This document shows positions 25,417 through 37,656 of a DNA stretch of 64,000 nucleotides, one piece after another. Within the stretch, counting starts at the first letter, position 1, and each line of letters opens with the position of its first letter. The notes below the pieces were generated by a model. The model searched no databases, was not told where the DNA came from, and saw only the letters and a list, made by a program, of their open reading frames with translations. The translations under genes and the position numbers were made by a program. The stretch is taken from NCBI GenBank assembly GCA_028829895.1, contig CM054182.1, positions 18,403,001 to 18,467,000 of the forward strand, given 5' to 3'. Origin of the DNA: Sinotaia quadrata. Its lineage: Eukaryota; Mollusca; Gastropoda; Architaenioglossa; Viviparidae.

Positions 25417-26239
25417 ATTTCTTAACAGAAAGCATATTTTTTTTTTTTATTGAATAGACAGACAACTATGATGACATCAAAATTTCTGTTAATAACTTAT
25501 ATGTTATTATTAACAATGTTATTGTGTTTGAATGAGCTCTGAATTCATTTTGGTATTGATTGCTATCAGAGAGCATCTGACAATTTATGTTAAATGACTG
25601 AAGCAGTTTAAGAATATCAGGACAGCGCAACTTGTAAATACATTAAGACAGTTAAATAACACAAGAGACACACAACCACTAGGTGAAAATAATGGGAATA
25701 TATACACTGAAGATTGATCCAGTAAAAGGTAGACTACATTAACTCCAGAAAAAAAATATGACTCTAGAGTCTAGTCAAAGGAAGAATCTGAATATGACTG
25801 AATAAGTGACCAGAATCTGAATATTTGTCTGAATAAGTGACCACAAATTGAAAGACAATTTAATGTTATTCACCCATTCTTTTGGGGAGAAATGTGAAAG
25901 TGCCAGGAGCCACTGACTGGGATAGGTAGAATAACCATCAGTACAATGGAACAAGTAAAATTATTGCCTTGATTTTACTTTCCAGCAGTATACTTTTTTA
26001 AGGATTTGTTGACCGTTTCAATTAAAATTACTTGTTTGAAAAATGGATTAATTCTCCATTTGAAACTAAGAGAGGAATGCAACTCTAATTTAAAATGACT
26101 TTGCAGTGGCAGTCATTTTGTTCTCTTAATGAACATAATCTATTCCTGAAATTTTGCACTAAAGCCAACAGAATTTGCTTTTAAACAATATAAATTCAGT
26201 TCATAAAACAATTCAGATCAATAGTTTTGAGTTTTTGTA

Positions 26240-26450
26240 AAATGTAAAAACTACAAATGTGCAATTTCTGACTGAAGTCTGTAGACTGCAAATGTGTAAT
26301 TGCTGGCTGAAGTCTGTAAACTACAAATGTGTAATTTCTGACTGAAGTCTGTAAACTACAAATGTGCAATTTCTGACTGAAGTCTGTAAACTACAAATGT
26401 GTAATTTCTGACTGAAGTCTGTAGACTGCAAATGTGTAATTGCTGGCTAG
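26240..26450. repeat. 35-bp minisatellite, about six copies
   Basis: Unit ACTACAAATGTGCAATTTCT followed by GACTGAAGTCTGTAA. Two variant forms alternate: a TGCAATTTCTGAC type and a TGTAATTGCTGGC type. Confidence 0.85.
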
Positions 26451-26634
26451 AGGCAAAAGGGCAATGCAAAATTGTTGAAAATTTGAAAGAAATCCTCTAA
26501 GGATACATGATATTGCAGCAGCAAAGCAGACATTCTACTGACAGTTATGAATTCTTTGTTGTGATTTCAATTTGAAGGTGAAAATTGTATATTGTTACAA
26601 AGCATTAACTCTCCAGGATGTAGGATTTAAAGCA

Positions 26635-26825
26635 AGTGAATCTGTCAATGCATGCACAAACACAGCTTTAAATTGTAAGGCACAGACTGAATACTCTGTT
26701 GGAATCTTTCAATGTGCACACAAGCATGGCTTAAATCATAATGCCCAAACCAAACACCCCACACATGAATCTTTCGATGTGCACACAAGCAAGGTTTAAA
26801 TCATAAGGCCCAGACTGAATGTTCA
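26635..26825. repeat. About 64-bp tandem repeat, three copies
   Basis: Three copies share GAATCTTTCAATGTGCACAC, AAGCATGGCTTAAATCATAA and GCCCAGACTGAAT. A 75-residue open frame across it is a consequence of the repeat. It does not show zinc-finger spacing. Confidence 0.75.
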
Positions 26826-28788
26826 TGATTCACTTCTGAAATCTACATTGTGGCAAATATAGTTTTAGTCTTCTAACTTTACAAAAAGAGCAGTGTTAAA
26901 ATTATACAATGATATATTGACATAATTGTATACTGGTATATTAAACCAAGTATTATGTGGAATATGCACTAATTATTTCAGTATATTTACCAAACATATC
27001 ATACTAATTCTGACATTAAATTTTCATATGGGAGAAATAAACAAATTGAAAACTTTTTTTTTAACCTTACAAGATAGCTTACTCTGAAAAATGTATTGTT
27101 AAATGCATTAAAAACATATTAGGTTTATTCGTTTGGTGTGTTTTAGGTTAGTTTTTAATTGTTTGTGTTTTCTTTCAAAGATCTCTCAAATATTTAAGGG
27201 TCTTTTAAAAATAAAATGTTATGACACCTGAGTATTAAGATATGCAATATAAGATATTGCATTTATTTGGTACATACTTGCATAATGTACTATATCTTTT
27301 CCCACTTAACTAAATATCATCTTTGTACAGAAATATTAAATTAAAACAGACTTGATATTAATGATTTAGATAAATTATAAGCTAGACAGATGGATGAATA
27401 TAATGTAGGACAAGAGAAAAAAAATAGACTATTTTCCCTCTGAATCTACAGGTGAAAATTTTGAGGCAATTATCCAAAGTACAAGCAGAAAGAAAATGAA
27501 TTCGTTGCTCCATGTAGGTATACAAAATCTAGGAGTGAGTGAAAAGAGCAATAATTATTTCATAAAAATGAGAATGTGTATATAATTTTAAGTGAAAACA
27601 GAAACCCTATTAAGGCAGATAAAAAGTTTTCAGAGTAAAATAAGTTACCTGATGTGTAAAAGTGAAAAAAGGGGGATTGTTGATACTGTCATAGGCATAT
27701 GAGCCACCTCAAATGGTCACATTAACTCCCTAGGAGAGAAAAAAGATAAAAACACTTACCAGAAGTATTCCCCTTCCCATACAGGAAGGTACACCAGAAA
27801 AGATAGTGGGTGTGCTGGAGGGGCATATCTGTATAGACATCTATTAAGTATTCAGAAAAAAAATTATTTTATTTAAGGCATCTGCCTGTGATAAAGCTTT
27901 TTTTTTGTATTAGACAACTGCACAAGTATCCTGATGTACAGGCAAATGTATTGCAATCTGATCTCACAATATGCATTGCAGACATGATTGGCCAATGAAT
28001 TTCAAACATTTTTCCATCCTATAATATTCATATTTTAGTATTATAGCATATGTATGTAGCATATCATGTAACTTCACTAGACATCATACCCTGAAATGGA
28101 AAAGCATGTTTTGTGCTCTATATAAAAATAAAAAGATTGCAAAAATTCACTTGTTTAGATTATTTTATCTATGACAAGAATATCAATGCTTCTTGTTTTA
28201 TTTCTTCAAAATTAGGACTTCATTTATTATGCTTTAAAAATTTGAGTCCATTGACCCTTTAATTTCCATAAATAGCTCCATAAAATGCCAAACTAGATAA
28301 AATTTCTGTTTTATGGACTCTCTCAATGTCTGGGCAAGAATGATAATTTTGTATGCACCTTCGATAACAGGTAGGGAGATAGGCAGAAAAAGTGCAAATT
28401 TCTTCAACCTGTATAATTTGATTTCTGTAAATAAACTTGCAAAGTCCTAACCAGATCTTTCATGAAGATGTATTATCATTCTCCATGACTGGTGAAGAAA
28501 AGACAAATGATTGATTAGGTGTATTATAATTATCCATGACTGGCAAAAAAGAGGGAATTGATTGATTTGATTAGCCTGATTAAGAAATTTATTCAATAGA
28601 TGGATTTTAAAAAGGTCATTTCAAAAAACTGAAATAATAACAGATATACAAATTTTTAAAAAAATTTATTATACAAAAATAACATATTTTGATTAAAATG
28701 ACATTCAACACTAAGAAAAAACAAAAATTGATGTGCCTGTTACATTGTGATAATTATGATTAGACAATTAGGAAGTGAAAAGAATGCT

Positions 28789-28866
28789 TTATTTGTGGGT
28801 TTCTTCATTCTTTCCCTTTTGATGCATTCCTGAGTTCTTCAAGAGTTTGATTGTACTTTTAATATG
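28789..28866 (-). CDS. Candidate terminal coding exon of an unrecognised minus-strand gene
   Basis: On the minus strand a strong pyrimidine tract and cag acceptor at 28868-28867 precede an open segment of 25 codons, HIKSTIKLLKNSGMHQKGKN then EETHK and TAA. The stop overlaps a canonical AATAAA (28793-28788). Only this one frame is open. The acceptor, frame, stop and poly(A) signal fit a last exon, but no upstream exon was identified and I do not recognise the peptide. It could equally be a 3' UTR exon or chance. Confidence 0.22.
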   Translation of the reverse strand, partial: HIKSTIKLLKNSGMHQKGKNEETHK

Positions 28867-30810
28867 CTGTGAAAAAGAAAAGAGCATATGACTCTAGCCA
28901 GCCAGTTGATGCAATGCTCACTAGAATGATATGGCACTAAAAATAGACTCCTGCATCTGCATTACTTTATATTATTAATACAGATGTTTTTAGCAGTAAC
29001 ACAAATATTCTTCTCAACTTAAATAATTAAGAAAAACAATTCTTAAAACTTTAAAATAAATAAATAAATATATATGTTGTAAGATTATTAGTACTATTAG
29101 TGAAAAACACATTAATATTTTAATTTGAATCTTTAGAAACACCAGTTTATTGTCTTGCATATTTCACATTGAAGCAAACATCACCATTGCTTAGTTTTCA
29201 ACACAAAAATAAGCAAAGAAAACTTATACCTTCTGCAAAATTAATGATTTATCAAGAGGTTTCCAGAATCACTAGTAAATGTTATATTTACAAATTAAAA
29301 GTAGGATTTACAAATGTCATAAGGAATTAATGTAAATGGTTAATAAAAAAAGTTAATATAATAATACACATTTTATTTCTGTAATTGCATAATCATACAT
29401 AGACTTTATTCACAGATAAACGTGTGAGTTTTTTTGTTTTTAAAAAAAAAAGTCAGATGATTAACTTGTCATTTATTTCATTATATTATATGTGCAATAT
29501 ATTTTGTGTATCAGATCTGCAACCCTTGTAACAACCAATTGAAGAGGAATGAACCCTATTCATATTTAATTTTTCAAATAAGACATCTAAATAATTTGTC
29601 TTAAATAGTCAACATTTTAAAGTGTTAATATTTACACAAAATGGCTAAATACTCTGACCAAAAGACTTTCAATATTAAATGCTTCTCATTCACTTGCATG
29701 AAATAATTTATCTTTGTACATTTTGTAAAATTAAAACCAAGCAACCCTTATAAATATGCAGCATTTATTTCCAAACCAGAATAAAACAGAAAACAGTAAC
29801 ACTTGTAATTTAATAATTTACAAAGCAAACAAATAGTGTAATACAAAAAATATTCAGTTTAGCATGCATTTTTATTAATGTTTCTCAGAAAGCCTGAAAT
29901 ATTATTAGACCAGCATTAATATTTTTTTTTATGGCAATTTGTTCAGATATTTATCTTTTAGTAATTTTGTTGACTGATCCAGCAGACAGGTTTTAAAATA
30001 TTTTTTTTTAAATAATTGTTTATGATGTATAAAATGTAAATTTAAACATCTCCATATTATAAAATTTATCTTTAGCAGTTTACACTCAGGCTGTCAAGAA
30101 CCAGCAGACAATTGAAATATCAAGGAAAGACATAACAAACAAATTTTAAAATAGACCCAAGGGAGACAAGCATTAACCCCCTTTTACTGGAAGAACTGAA
30201 CTTAGTCCAATTTTAAATTTTTATTATGATTACAAGTCTAAACATTCTAAAACATGTTTTCTTACTTCATGCTTAAAACTCAGTTGTAATTCATGTAGAA
30301 GAGTAAAATAAGTTATACAGATATGAGAGATACTTAGAAGTTTTACCTGAAGAACTGAACTTATGCCAATTTAATAAAAAAAATGATGTCACAAGCCTAA
30401 ACAATCTAAACCAAGTTCATGCTTAAAAGTTAGTTGTATATCAGGTACTAGAGTAAGATAAGTTATACATACGTGAGACATACTCAGAATTTACATGTTT
30501 TATATGTATTAATATTTCTTCACAGGCAAAATATCATTTCACAAAACTTTCTTATCTATGACAAAAACATCAATTTTTTTACTGTATAACCATTGAAAAA
30601 GCATTTTGAGACTTCAGAACACTAATATCTATAGCCTTCATTGCCATTCAATGCGCTTAACATGAATGATTTCAATGATTATGCTTTTAATTTCATTATT
30701 TAATTAAATTTTTTATGTGTAATTTTAGACACAAATACAGTACATTCTGAATGGTAGTCTTATATATGCCAAATTCCAAGCTTCAAAGAGCAACAGATCT
30801 GGAAACTCCT
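28867..30810. other. Intergenic AT-rich DNA
   Basis: No gene seen. It contains a two-copy direct duplication at 30180-30495 and otherwise long A/T-rich stretches. Confidence 0.5.
30180..30495. repeat. Two-copy diverged direct duplication of about 160 bp
   Basis: Both halves contain GAAGAACTGAACTTA(G/T)(T/G)CCAATTT, then TCATGCTTAAAA(C/G)T(C/T)AGTTGTA and AGTAA(A/G)ATAAGTTATACA, in the same order. The copies start near 30188 and 30350. Confidence 0.75.
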
Positions 30811-30891
30811 TTATGCATGACTCTCTATTGCATTCACCAGTTTCTTCAGATGTTTGTTGTCTTCCTGCTGATTTTTGTTTCTCAACATTCT
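30811..30891 (-). CDS. Weak candidate terminal exon, minus strand
   Basis: After a tag acceptor at 30894-30892 the minus strand reads RMLRNKNQQEDNKHLKKLVN then AIESHA and TAA. The peptide is charged and coiled-coil-like. The pyrimidine tract is poor and no upstream exon was found. Family unknown. It could belong to the same unidentified transcript as the candidate exon at 28789-28866, as an alternative end. Confidence 0.18.
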   Translation of the reverse strand, partial: RMLRNKNQQEDNKHLKKLVNAIESHA

Positions 30892-32523
30892 CTATTTCTT
30901 TAATTATTTAATTAACAGGCATTTGTTTCATATTTACATAAAAAATTATGATAAATGGTTACAGCTGAATTAATTTGGTAGTTTGGTATAACAAACAGGC
31001 ACAGGCATTGTCCTAAACAAATGCCATGTCAATAACTGGGCTAGGCATTTAACAAGAATATCTCCTCAAATATATTAATATATCAAGAATCAATGCAACA
31101 TTAACATTTTATGAGGATGATGCATAGGCAACCTTAATGAAATATTTTTGGAATTTACAAATACATTAAGCAATCTAAGAATTCACTTTTGATGACCTTG
31201 AATATGCAATCTAATCATGTATCCAAGAGGGATTTGTAATAAATGTGATTTTTCAGGAAATTAGCTTAGATGTACTGTAAATATAATACAAGATTAGAAA
31301 TTATCAACAAGTTTACTGAGCTGCCATAGTAAATGCTCTTAATCTGAGCTTTAAACCTCCCATTTTATTATTATTAAAAAAACCCAGAAACATTATATTA
31401 TATAATTTTACAAATTTTCCATTATAAGAGAAGAAATTGTAATACTACAAAAATCTACAATAAAAAAATAATTACAACAATGATTACAACAAATTTCTAT
31501 TAAAAATAAATAAAGCATAATAATATAATAAGAAAATGTACATCATGACAGTTGATTTATAAACTCTCTAATGCAACTCTCTAAAAACTTTCATTTTCAT
31601 TAATAAAAATCAGTAATAACTGCAAACCAAATATACTTTATTATAAAAGTTTTTTTTAAAATTTGTTAATTAAAAAACATAAGATTAAATATTGTCAGTT
31701 ATCAGGTGAAATAATAATATCAATGCTGTACAGATAACAAATTAGCACCTATAATATTGTGTCATTCAAGCACTTTCTTGATATGCACAAACTCTCTTTT
31801 GAAGACTTTGAAATAAGTCACAATAGTGATCACTATTACATACACAACACAATTAAGAAACCAATTCAAACATAAACCTCTGATAAAAGCATCACAAGGT
31901 TTACTGATAAATACTAAGATCTTTAAATAATCTTTATACTGCAATCTCTTCCTTGTGGCACCTGATGCAGCACAGACAGCAGTCACTAAACCAGTTTAGA
32001 GTTTATGCAGAGAGCCCAACATGGACATCACATACATATAAATATATCCACAAAGCAGAGATTAAAAGCAAATCTTTTTCAAATTGAATTATACAAATTA
32101 TGTACAAACTATGTATTTATTTAATCTTAACAACATTCAGACAAACTTGCATTTATAACAAACCTGTTTTTCTTTTTAAGTTCCTGTGTAATAGCAAATA
32201 TTTATTAACAAGGACCTGTGGAATATGTAACCGGGACAACATTCCTTAAAGGAATTCTAAAATTTAAAACAACAAAAAATAGTGAAATATTTAATAAAAT
32301 GACCAACTGATTGTATTAACTGTTTTTTCAGTACTTAATACTCAAGTACACTAATACTAAAATAAATAATAAAAGAATCTATTTTTGCACAGTTTTTCAC
32401 TGCCAACAATACGAATATTTGGTGAAAAATGACACATGAAAGATGCTAGAACAGAAGGTCACTTGACCACACGATTGTGTGTATACACCAAGGCAACCTT
32501 TCACTATTACATATACTTGAACC

Positions 32524-32626
32524 ACATTTTCCACACCACCCAACAAGACTGATAGACAACTACAGCATCCGACATTTTCCCCACCACTCAACAAGACTGT
32601 TAGACAATTACAGCATCCGACAAGTT
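32524..32626. repeat. Two-copy 51-bp repeat
   Basis: Two copies share CATTTTCC(A/C)CACCAC, CAACAAGACTG(A/T)TAGACAA and TACAGCATCCGA. Confidence 0.8.
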
Positions 32627-32691
32627 CTTACAAACACTGCTTGTGCCTCATTTGTACTCTGAAATTAAATGATATTATTAATCCTGTTAAG

Positions 32692-33397
32692 TTTACATAT
32701 ATTAATTAATTTGTTTCTGTCTCAGTTAGTATATTGGCAAGTTGATATTATTGTATTGTTGTTTCATGCACTGTTTACTTAATATTGAGGATTTTATAGT
32801 TTCTAAACTTATAAATGGAAATTTCACTTCAGCAATTATGAACAATAAAGAATACCATTACAAGGACTAATGACACAGACAAATGTAAGGATCATCTCTT
32901 TATCTTTCCGAAACAGGCATAAACAAACATGCATATCTGTGCATGCACACATAGACATAAAAACAATGCACATATGTGGATAGTTACCAGAGAATGACAG
33001 CTGCCATTTATCTATAGATACATAAATTACAAAGAATCAAGAATTTTACATATATTAATTAATTTGTTTCTGTCTCAGTTAGTATATTGGCAAGTTGATA
33101 TTATTGTATTGTTGTTTCATGCACTGTTTACTTAATATTGAGGATTTTATAGTTTCTAAACTTATAAATGGAAATTTCACTTCAGCAATTATGAACAATA
33201 AAGAATACCATTACAAGGACTAATGACACAGACAAATGTAAGGATCATCTCTTTATCTTTCCGAAACAGGCATAAACAAACATGCATATCTGTGCATGCA
33301 CACATAGACATAAAAACAATGCACATATGTGGATAGTTACCAGAGAATGACAGCTGCCATTTATCTATAGATACATAAATTACAAAGAATCAAGAAT
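32692..33397. repeat. 353-bp tandem duplication, apparently exact
   Basis: Copy 1 (32692-33044) and copy 2 (33045-33397) are adjacent, and I see no differences by eye. They start TTTACATATATTAATTAATT and end AAAGAATCAAGAAT. See findings for the assembly question. Confidence 0.95.
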
Positions 33398-33578
33398 ATC
33401 TATGTGGCCATCTGTGAAACTACTGTTTGCTGCTATTCTAATATAGTTCTGTGTATCTATCTTCAGTCTAAGCTAATCTGTAAAAAAGAAATACTCTTTG
33501 TTATGTCCACCAGAGACATATTTGACTTTTAAAATTTCAAAAGAATAACTCTCTCTCTATCTCGTATATCTAAATACA

Positions 33579-33593
33579 CACACACACACACAT
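33579..33593. repeat. Short (CA)n run
   Basis: About seven CA units. Confidence 0.7.
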
Positions 33594-33629
33594 ACTGTTG
33601 ATGCAAATAAGAACTGATCTAACTATACA

Positions 33630-33716
33630 CTATAAGTAATACTATTTTCTAATATTAGCTGACATACATTATTTGTGCTGCATTGCAAGCTTCTGATCAT
33701 ATGTATATACATTTAG
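33630..33716 (+). repeat. Local segmental duplicate, copy A (copy B at 35710-35798)
   Basis: This segment shares AGTAATACTATTTTCTAATA, then GCATTGCAAGCTTCTGATCA and TGTATATACATTTA with 35710-35798, in the same orientation and about 2.1 kb apart. The RTE-like fragment lies between the two copies. Confidence 0.75.
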
Positions 33717-34099
33717 ATTTATTTTTTTAAAATTAAAACACAGCAAAAATACCTTAGGTTATAGATTCCAGTTTTTGAGATTTATATTCATATGAAGTGC
33801 ATTTCTTCATTATCTTTTTTCTTAATGATTTTTTAAAATTCTATAACATAAGTATCACAAATAGTAGGAGGGAAATAAGAAATAATTATACATGTAGTTT
33901 AACAATACACTGTAGCTACTCTTTGAAAAAAATGCAAAGTAAATGTTTTACTTAAATATACTGTTTGTAGAGAAATACAAATGCAAACTTTTACATCGTG
34001 GTGTTGTTATAAATTTTATAAATACATATAAAAATTGTAAAAACTTGTTCAATGATCAAAATATGATGAACTCTTCAAATGATTTAGGATTATGCAATA

Positions 34100-34802
34100 T
34101 TTCATATAGGGAAAAATGGACAGGACAGCTACTGCTTTAGGTATGGAAATCAGTGCAAAGAAGACCAAATTGATGACCACAACACCAGTGGCATTGGCAA
34201 TGACATCATGATTGCTGATCAGAAATTGGAAATAGTTAATAAATTCAAGTAATTAGGAGCCATCGTGACAGACGAGGGATCAAAACCAGAAATATTGTCC
34301 AGGATTGCAATGACAATAACAGCAATGGCAAGACTGAAGACAGTTTGGAAAGACAGATGCATCTTAATCAGCTGAAAGATCCTTGGTTGTATCTGTGTTT
34401 TTATATGCCTGTGAGTCATGGACCCTAATGTTGGATCTCGAAAAGAGGATACAAGCTACTGAAATGAGATGCTTTCGAAGGTTGCTTGACATTTTGTACA
34501 GAGATCATGTCACGAATGAAGAAATGGGAAAAGGAATTAGGCAAGCCATTGGGCCCTATGAAGAGCTATTGGCCATTGTGAAAATACACAAAATGAAATG
34601 GTATGGGCATGTCACAAGATCAACAGGGCTTGCCAAGACAATCATGCAAGGTACTGTGCAAGGAGGGCGGAGAGGAAAAGATGGGAGGATAACATCCCAA
34701 GAGTGGACAGGACTGAAACTGAGCAATATGGTAATATTAGCAGAAAACAGAGGAAAGTGGTTTTCAGGTCATCAGTGGTTGACAAGATTAAGGGATAGAT
34801 AG
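34100..34802 (+). pseudogene. Degraded 3' end of an RTE-like endonuclease/reverse-transcriptase retrotransposon
   Basis: The clearest open part, 34383-34802, encodes SLVVSVFLYACESWTL-type sequence followed by DLEKRIQATEMRCFRRLLDI, KWYGHVTRSTGLAKTIMQGT and VQGGRRGKDG. This is the well-known C-terminal region of invertebrate non-LTR endonuclease/reverse transcriptases. Upstream, across frameshifts and stops, GMEISAKKTKLM and a degraded FKYLGAIVTDEGSKPEI are recognisable at 34150-34290, so the conserved end of the RT domain is present but broken. The catalytic YADD region is not in the window, so this is a 5'-truncated, inactive copy. The family (RTE-like) is assigned from memory of such sequences. 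Confidence 0.85.
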
Positions 34803-35709
34803 ACAGTTAGATAGAATATTTCAAGATTTCCTTCATCTAATCTCACAAATTTATTGTCCTCTAAACACAAGAAACAAAGAAACAAAAAAGGAAAGATTTT
34901 GTTTTGCAAACTTTTCTTTTACTGAATAATCATTAAAATAATTAATAAATCTTGCCTGGGTAGCCAAACTAACATTATGCTATAGGTGCTAACAGAACAG
35001 TTGCTTCCATTTTCTATGAAATTATATCATTTAAAAGGACAGTATTTTGCTGAGCAAAGAATTGTTGTAAGCTCTTTTCCATCTTAAAACAGAGGCCTTA
35101 AAATATTTTTATACTCTACAAACCCAATCTAAAAGCCTTATTCAGTTCTAAACAGTTGTTTAGTCATTTTCTTAATTCTGTTTTCATTTCAGATTTTTAG
35201 AAAGCTTTTCTGAATCTTATCTGTTGGTTATAGGTCAAAAGCAGATCAATTTGCATCTCAACACTGGTTTAATTTTGATGCACAATGTGCACTATTTGTA
35301 ATTATATTTATGATTAATATTATTGCAAAAATAAATTTGAAAGACATGCAACTTTCTGTTAAATCTTCAAATTATAACAACCATCAACTATTATGAAAAA
35401 AATTAAATATGCAAGATGGATGTAACTATTAGCACACAAAAGGAAACCATAATATACCTATCTAAAATGAAATAAACAGAAATAGAAGGACTTGTGCCTT
35501 TTCGATGAATAAGTTCATTGACTGACTTCTACAATTCAGCGCATTTTGCATCAAAGTCATAGTATATTTAGATCATGAGACGTGTATCAAGATATTAATT
35601 AGACTGTTGAAATTCATTTCATAGTGAAGAAAAAAAATCTACTCCTGTCAATACCTTACAAGTCAAGGACATACAATCTAGCTAGCATAAAAGACGATTA
35701 ACATGTAAT

Positions 35710-35798
35710 ATAAGTAATATTATTTTCTAATATTAGTTGACACACATCATTTGTGCAGCATTGCAAGCTTCTGATCATGAAATGTATATACATTTACT
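35710..35798 (+). repeat. Local segmental duplicate, copy B
   Basis: Partner of 33630-33716, with scattered substitutions and a small insertion (GAAA) before the TGTATATACATTTA block. Confidence 0.75.
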
Positions 35799-36109
35799 CG
35801 ACTGAAACACTGTGTAATAGTTTTAAATAATTAAGAGAGTGATGAGAGGATTTTTGTGAAGTTTCTGAAATGTTTTAAACTTCTGGTGATACATTTATGA
35901 GTCTTTCCAGTGAAAACAGTAGGACCATTCTTTTAAATTATTTCTAGTACAGAGATTATGAATCAAAAATTTACAAAAAGATAAAATTGCTGGAAAAGTT
36001 CAAATATATATCAACAGCTGTTACATTCATGAACTGCTATAATACCAAAAGTTGGTGTCAAAATCTAATGATGGGAGGTTGGGGTGGGGCAAGAATAACT
36101 GACAATATT

Positions 36110-36665
36110 ATCTGCATTTATGTGATACATCTCTAAAACTGTTCTTGTCATGCAAAAATATATTTTTATTTTTCTTCCAGCATTTACAGTTTCTTTTATA
36201 ATGCAGCAATGAGCTCCATAAGATCACAAATGTTCAAAAAGTCCCTCAAAAATTATTAAACTAAATTAATTATCACAAAATAAACATTTAATAAACCACA
36301 ACACAGAAATTTTTTTGTGTAAGGCAAACAATTTAGAGAAGAAAAAATGAAACTTTATATAAAGTATATTGAAATCTTTATTGATTTGTTTTTTAAATAG
36401 ATTTTCAACTTTTAAATTCATAGATATAAAAAAATGGCATAAACATGATGAATGTTATATTTTGTATAATTGAAATGAATCTTACCTGCATTTCATTACT
36501 CTGGTACTTCTCTAAAACTGATTTCCCATGAACAAATTAATTTTAGACAGATCTCATTTACAGTTTGTTTACAATGCCAGAATGAGTTCCCAAAGATTAT
36601 CAATTTTCAAAAGTCCCCTAAAAAATTGTGAATTATAAGTATTAAATACAAAACAAAATAGAAAT
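36110..36665. repeat. Diverged two-copy duplication of about 375 bp spacing
   Basis: Shared blocks include CTGCATTT, CTCTAAAACTG, CATTTACAGTTT, AATGCAGCAATGAG/AATGCCAGAATGAG and AAAAGTCCC(T/C)(C/T)AAAAA. Copies start near 36110 and 36487. Confidence 0.6.
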
Positions 36666-37122
36666 GGTTCCTTTGAAGCAAATAATGAGGAGAGAAAACA
36701 AAACCTATATCATATTCATATTTTTATTTGTATTTGAGTTAATCAGATTTATAAATATAAAAAAACTAACAATTCCTCTGGCAATTGGCATTAAATTTTT
36801 AATTGAAAGCTCTGGCAGTGAAGAGGTTAATTATGTAATCCTGCCAGTGATAGGAATGTCAATGACAGCTTATCTCCCTTCTTATATGTACATTTAATTA
36901 TTTCAAAATTAATTAAGTCAAATTTTGTCTTCTCAGTCATAGTATAGGTAGACGTTAAAACTAATCTATAATTAAGCTGTTGTTTAAAAAGTTAATTACT
37001 GTTTGCTATTTTACTGTCAAAGGCAATTCAACTAAGTGATTCACATCTAGAGAGTTTATACATACATATGACATTTACTTGTTTTCATTCCACATTTGAT
37101 GGCTACAAACAGCAGTAAAAAT

Positions 37123-37128
37123 TTTATT
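37123..37128 (-). terminator. Possible SUN poly(A) signal
   Basis: Reading past the SUN stop on the minus strand, an AATAAA occurs here, about 530 bases downstream. AT-rich DNA makes chance hexamers likely, and other candidates exist further on. Confidence 0.25.
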
Positions 37129-37656
37129 AGCGCATTCTTGAACAAAGTTTCTTAAGGCCATTTTATATAAATATACAACCATAGCACATTTTTGATATTA
37201 ACTAACCAAGCCTAAGATGAAGCCATTATATATGCACATAACGCCTTTAAGCATTCTTAAAAATTAGCTACCTATAAAGTTTGTTACAAGTCATTCTGGT
37301 TGTAAAAAGGGGACAGCTACTTCATGAATCTATTTCCTTCTAAAATTCATTACTTTCATAACTGCCTAGGTGTATGACAAAACAAAACAACAATAAAAGA
37401 AACTGTCAGTTACTCAGTCAGTTCTCTATTCAGACTTAATTTCTTTTTTTTAATAAAAAATATAAAAATATTAATTTTGTAAAGTATCCATTAGAGAAAA
37501 GTCATTAAATCAGTACAAGAACTACAACTAAAACAATATGGGTCTTACATTTTATACATGGCCAATAATCTGAAGCTGGATGCACCATTTGAACATTTAC
37601 ATCCATTAGTACTTCTAATTTTTAATTTAATTTATCACATCCTTATGCTGTAGACA

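Larger units (their letters stand above)
25417..28788. other. Intergenic region downstream of DMC1
   Basis: No coding exon was recognised. It contains two small tandem arrays (26240-26450 and 26635-26825); otherwise it is AT-rich unique-looking DNA. DMC1 (plus) and the SUN gene (minus) converge on this 12-kb interval. Confidence 0.55.
30892..37656. other. Intergenic region between the candidate exons and the SUN 3' end
   Basis: No recognisable host gene. It contains the 51-bp repeat at 32524, the exact 353-bp duplication at 32692, an RTE-like retrotransposon fragment at 34100, and two diverged segmental duplications (33630/35710 and 36110/36485). Confidence 0.5.

Noticed and set aside
26572..26799. 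75-codon frame with repeated Cys/His that suggested zinc fingers
   Set aside because: Cys and His spacing does not fit C2H2 fingers; the pattern comes from a three-copy 64-bp repeat.
31762..31986. 74-codon minus-strand open frame with a hydrophobic stretch
   Set aside because: No recognisable family, no splice or poly(A) context, and its hydrophobicity is what AT-rich DNA gives by chance.
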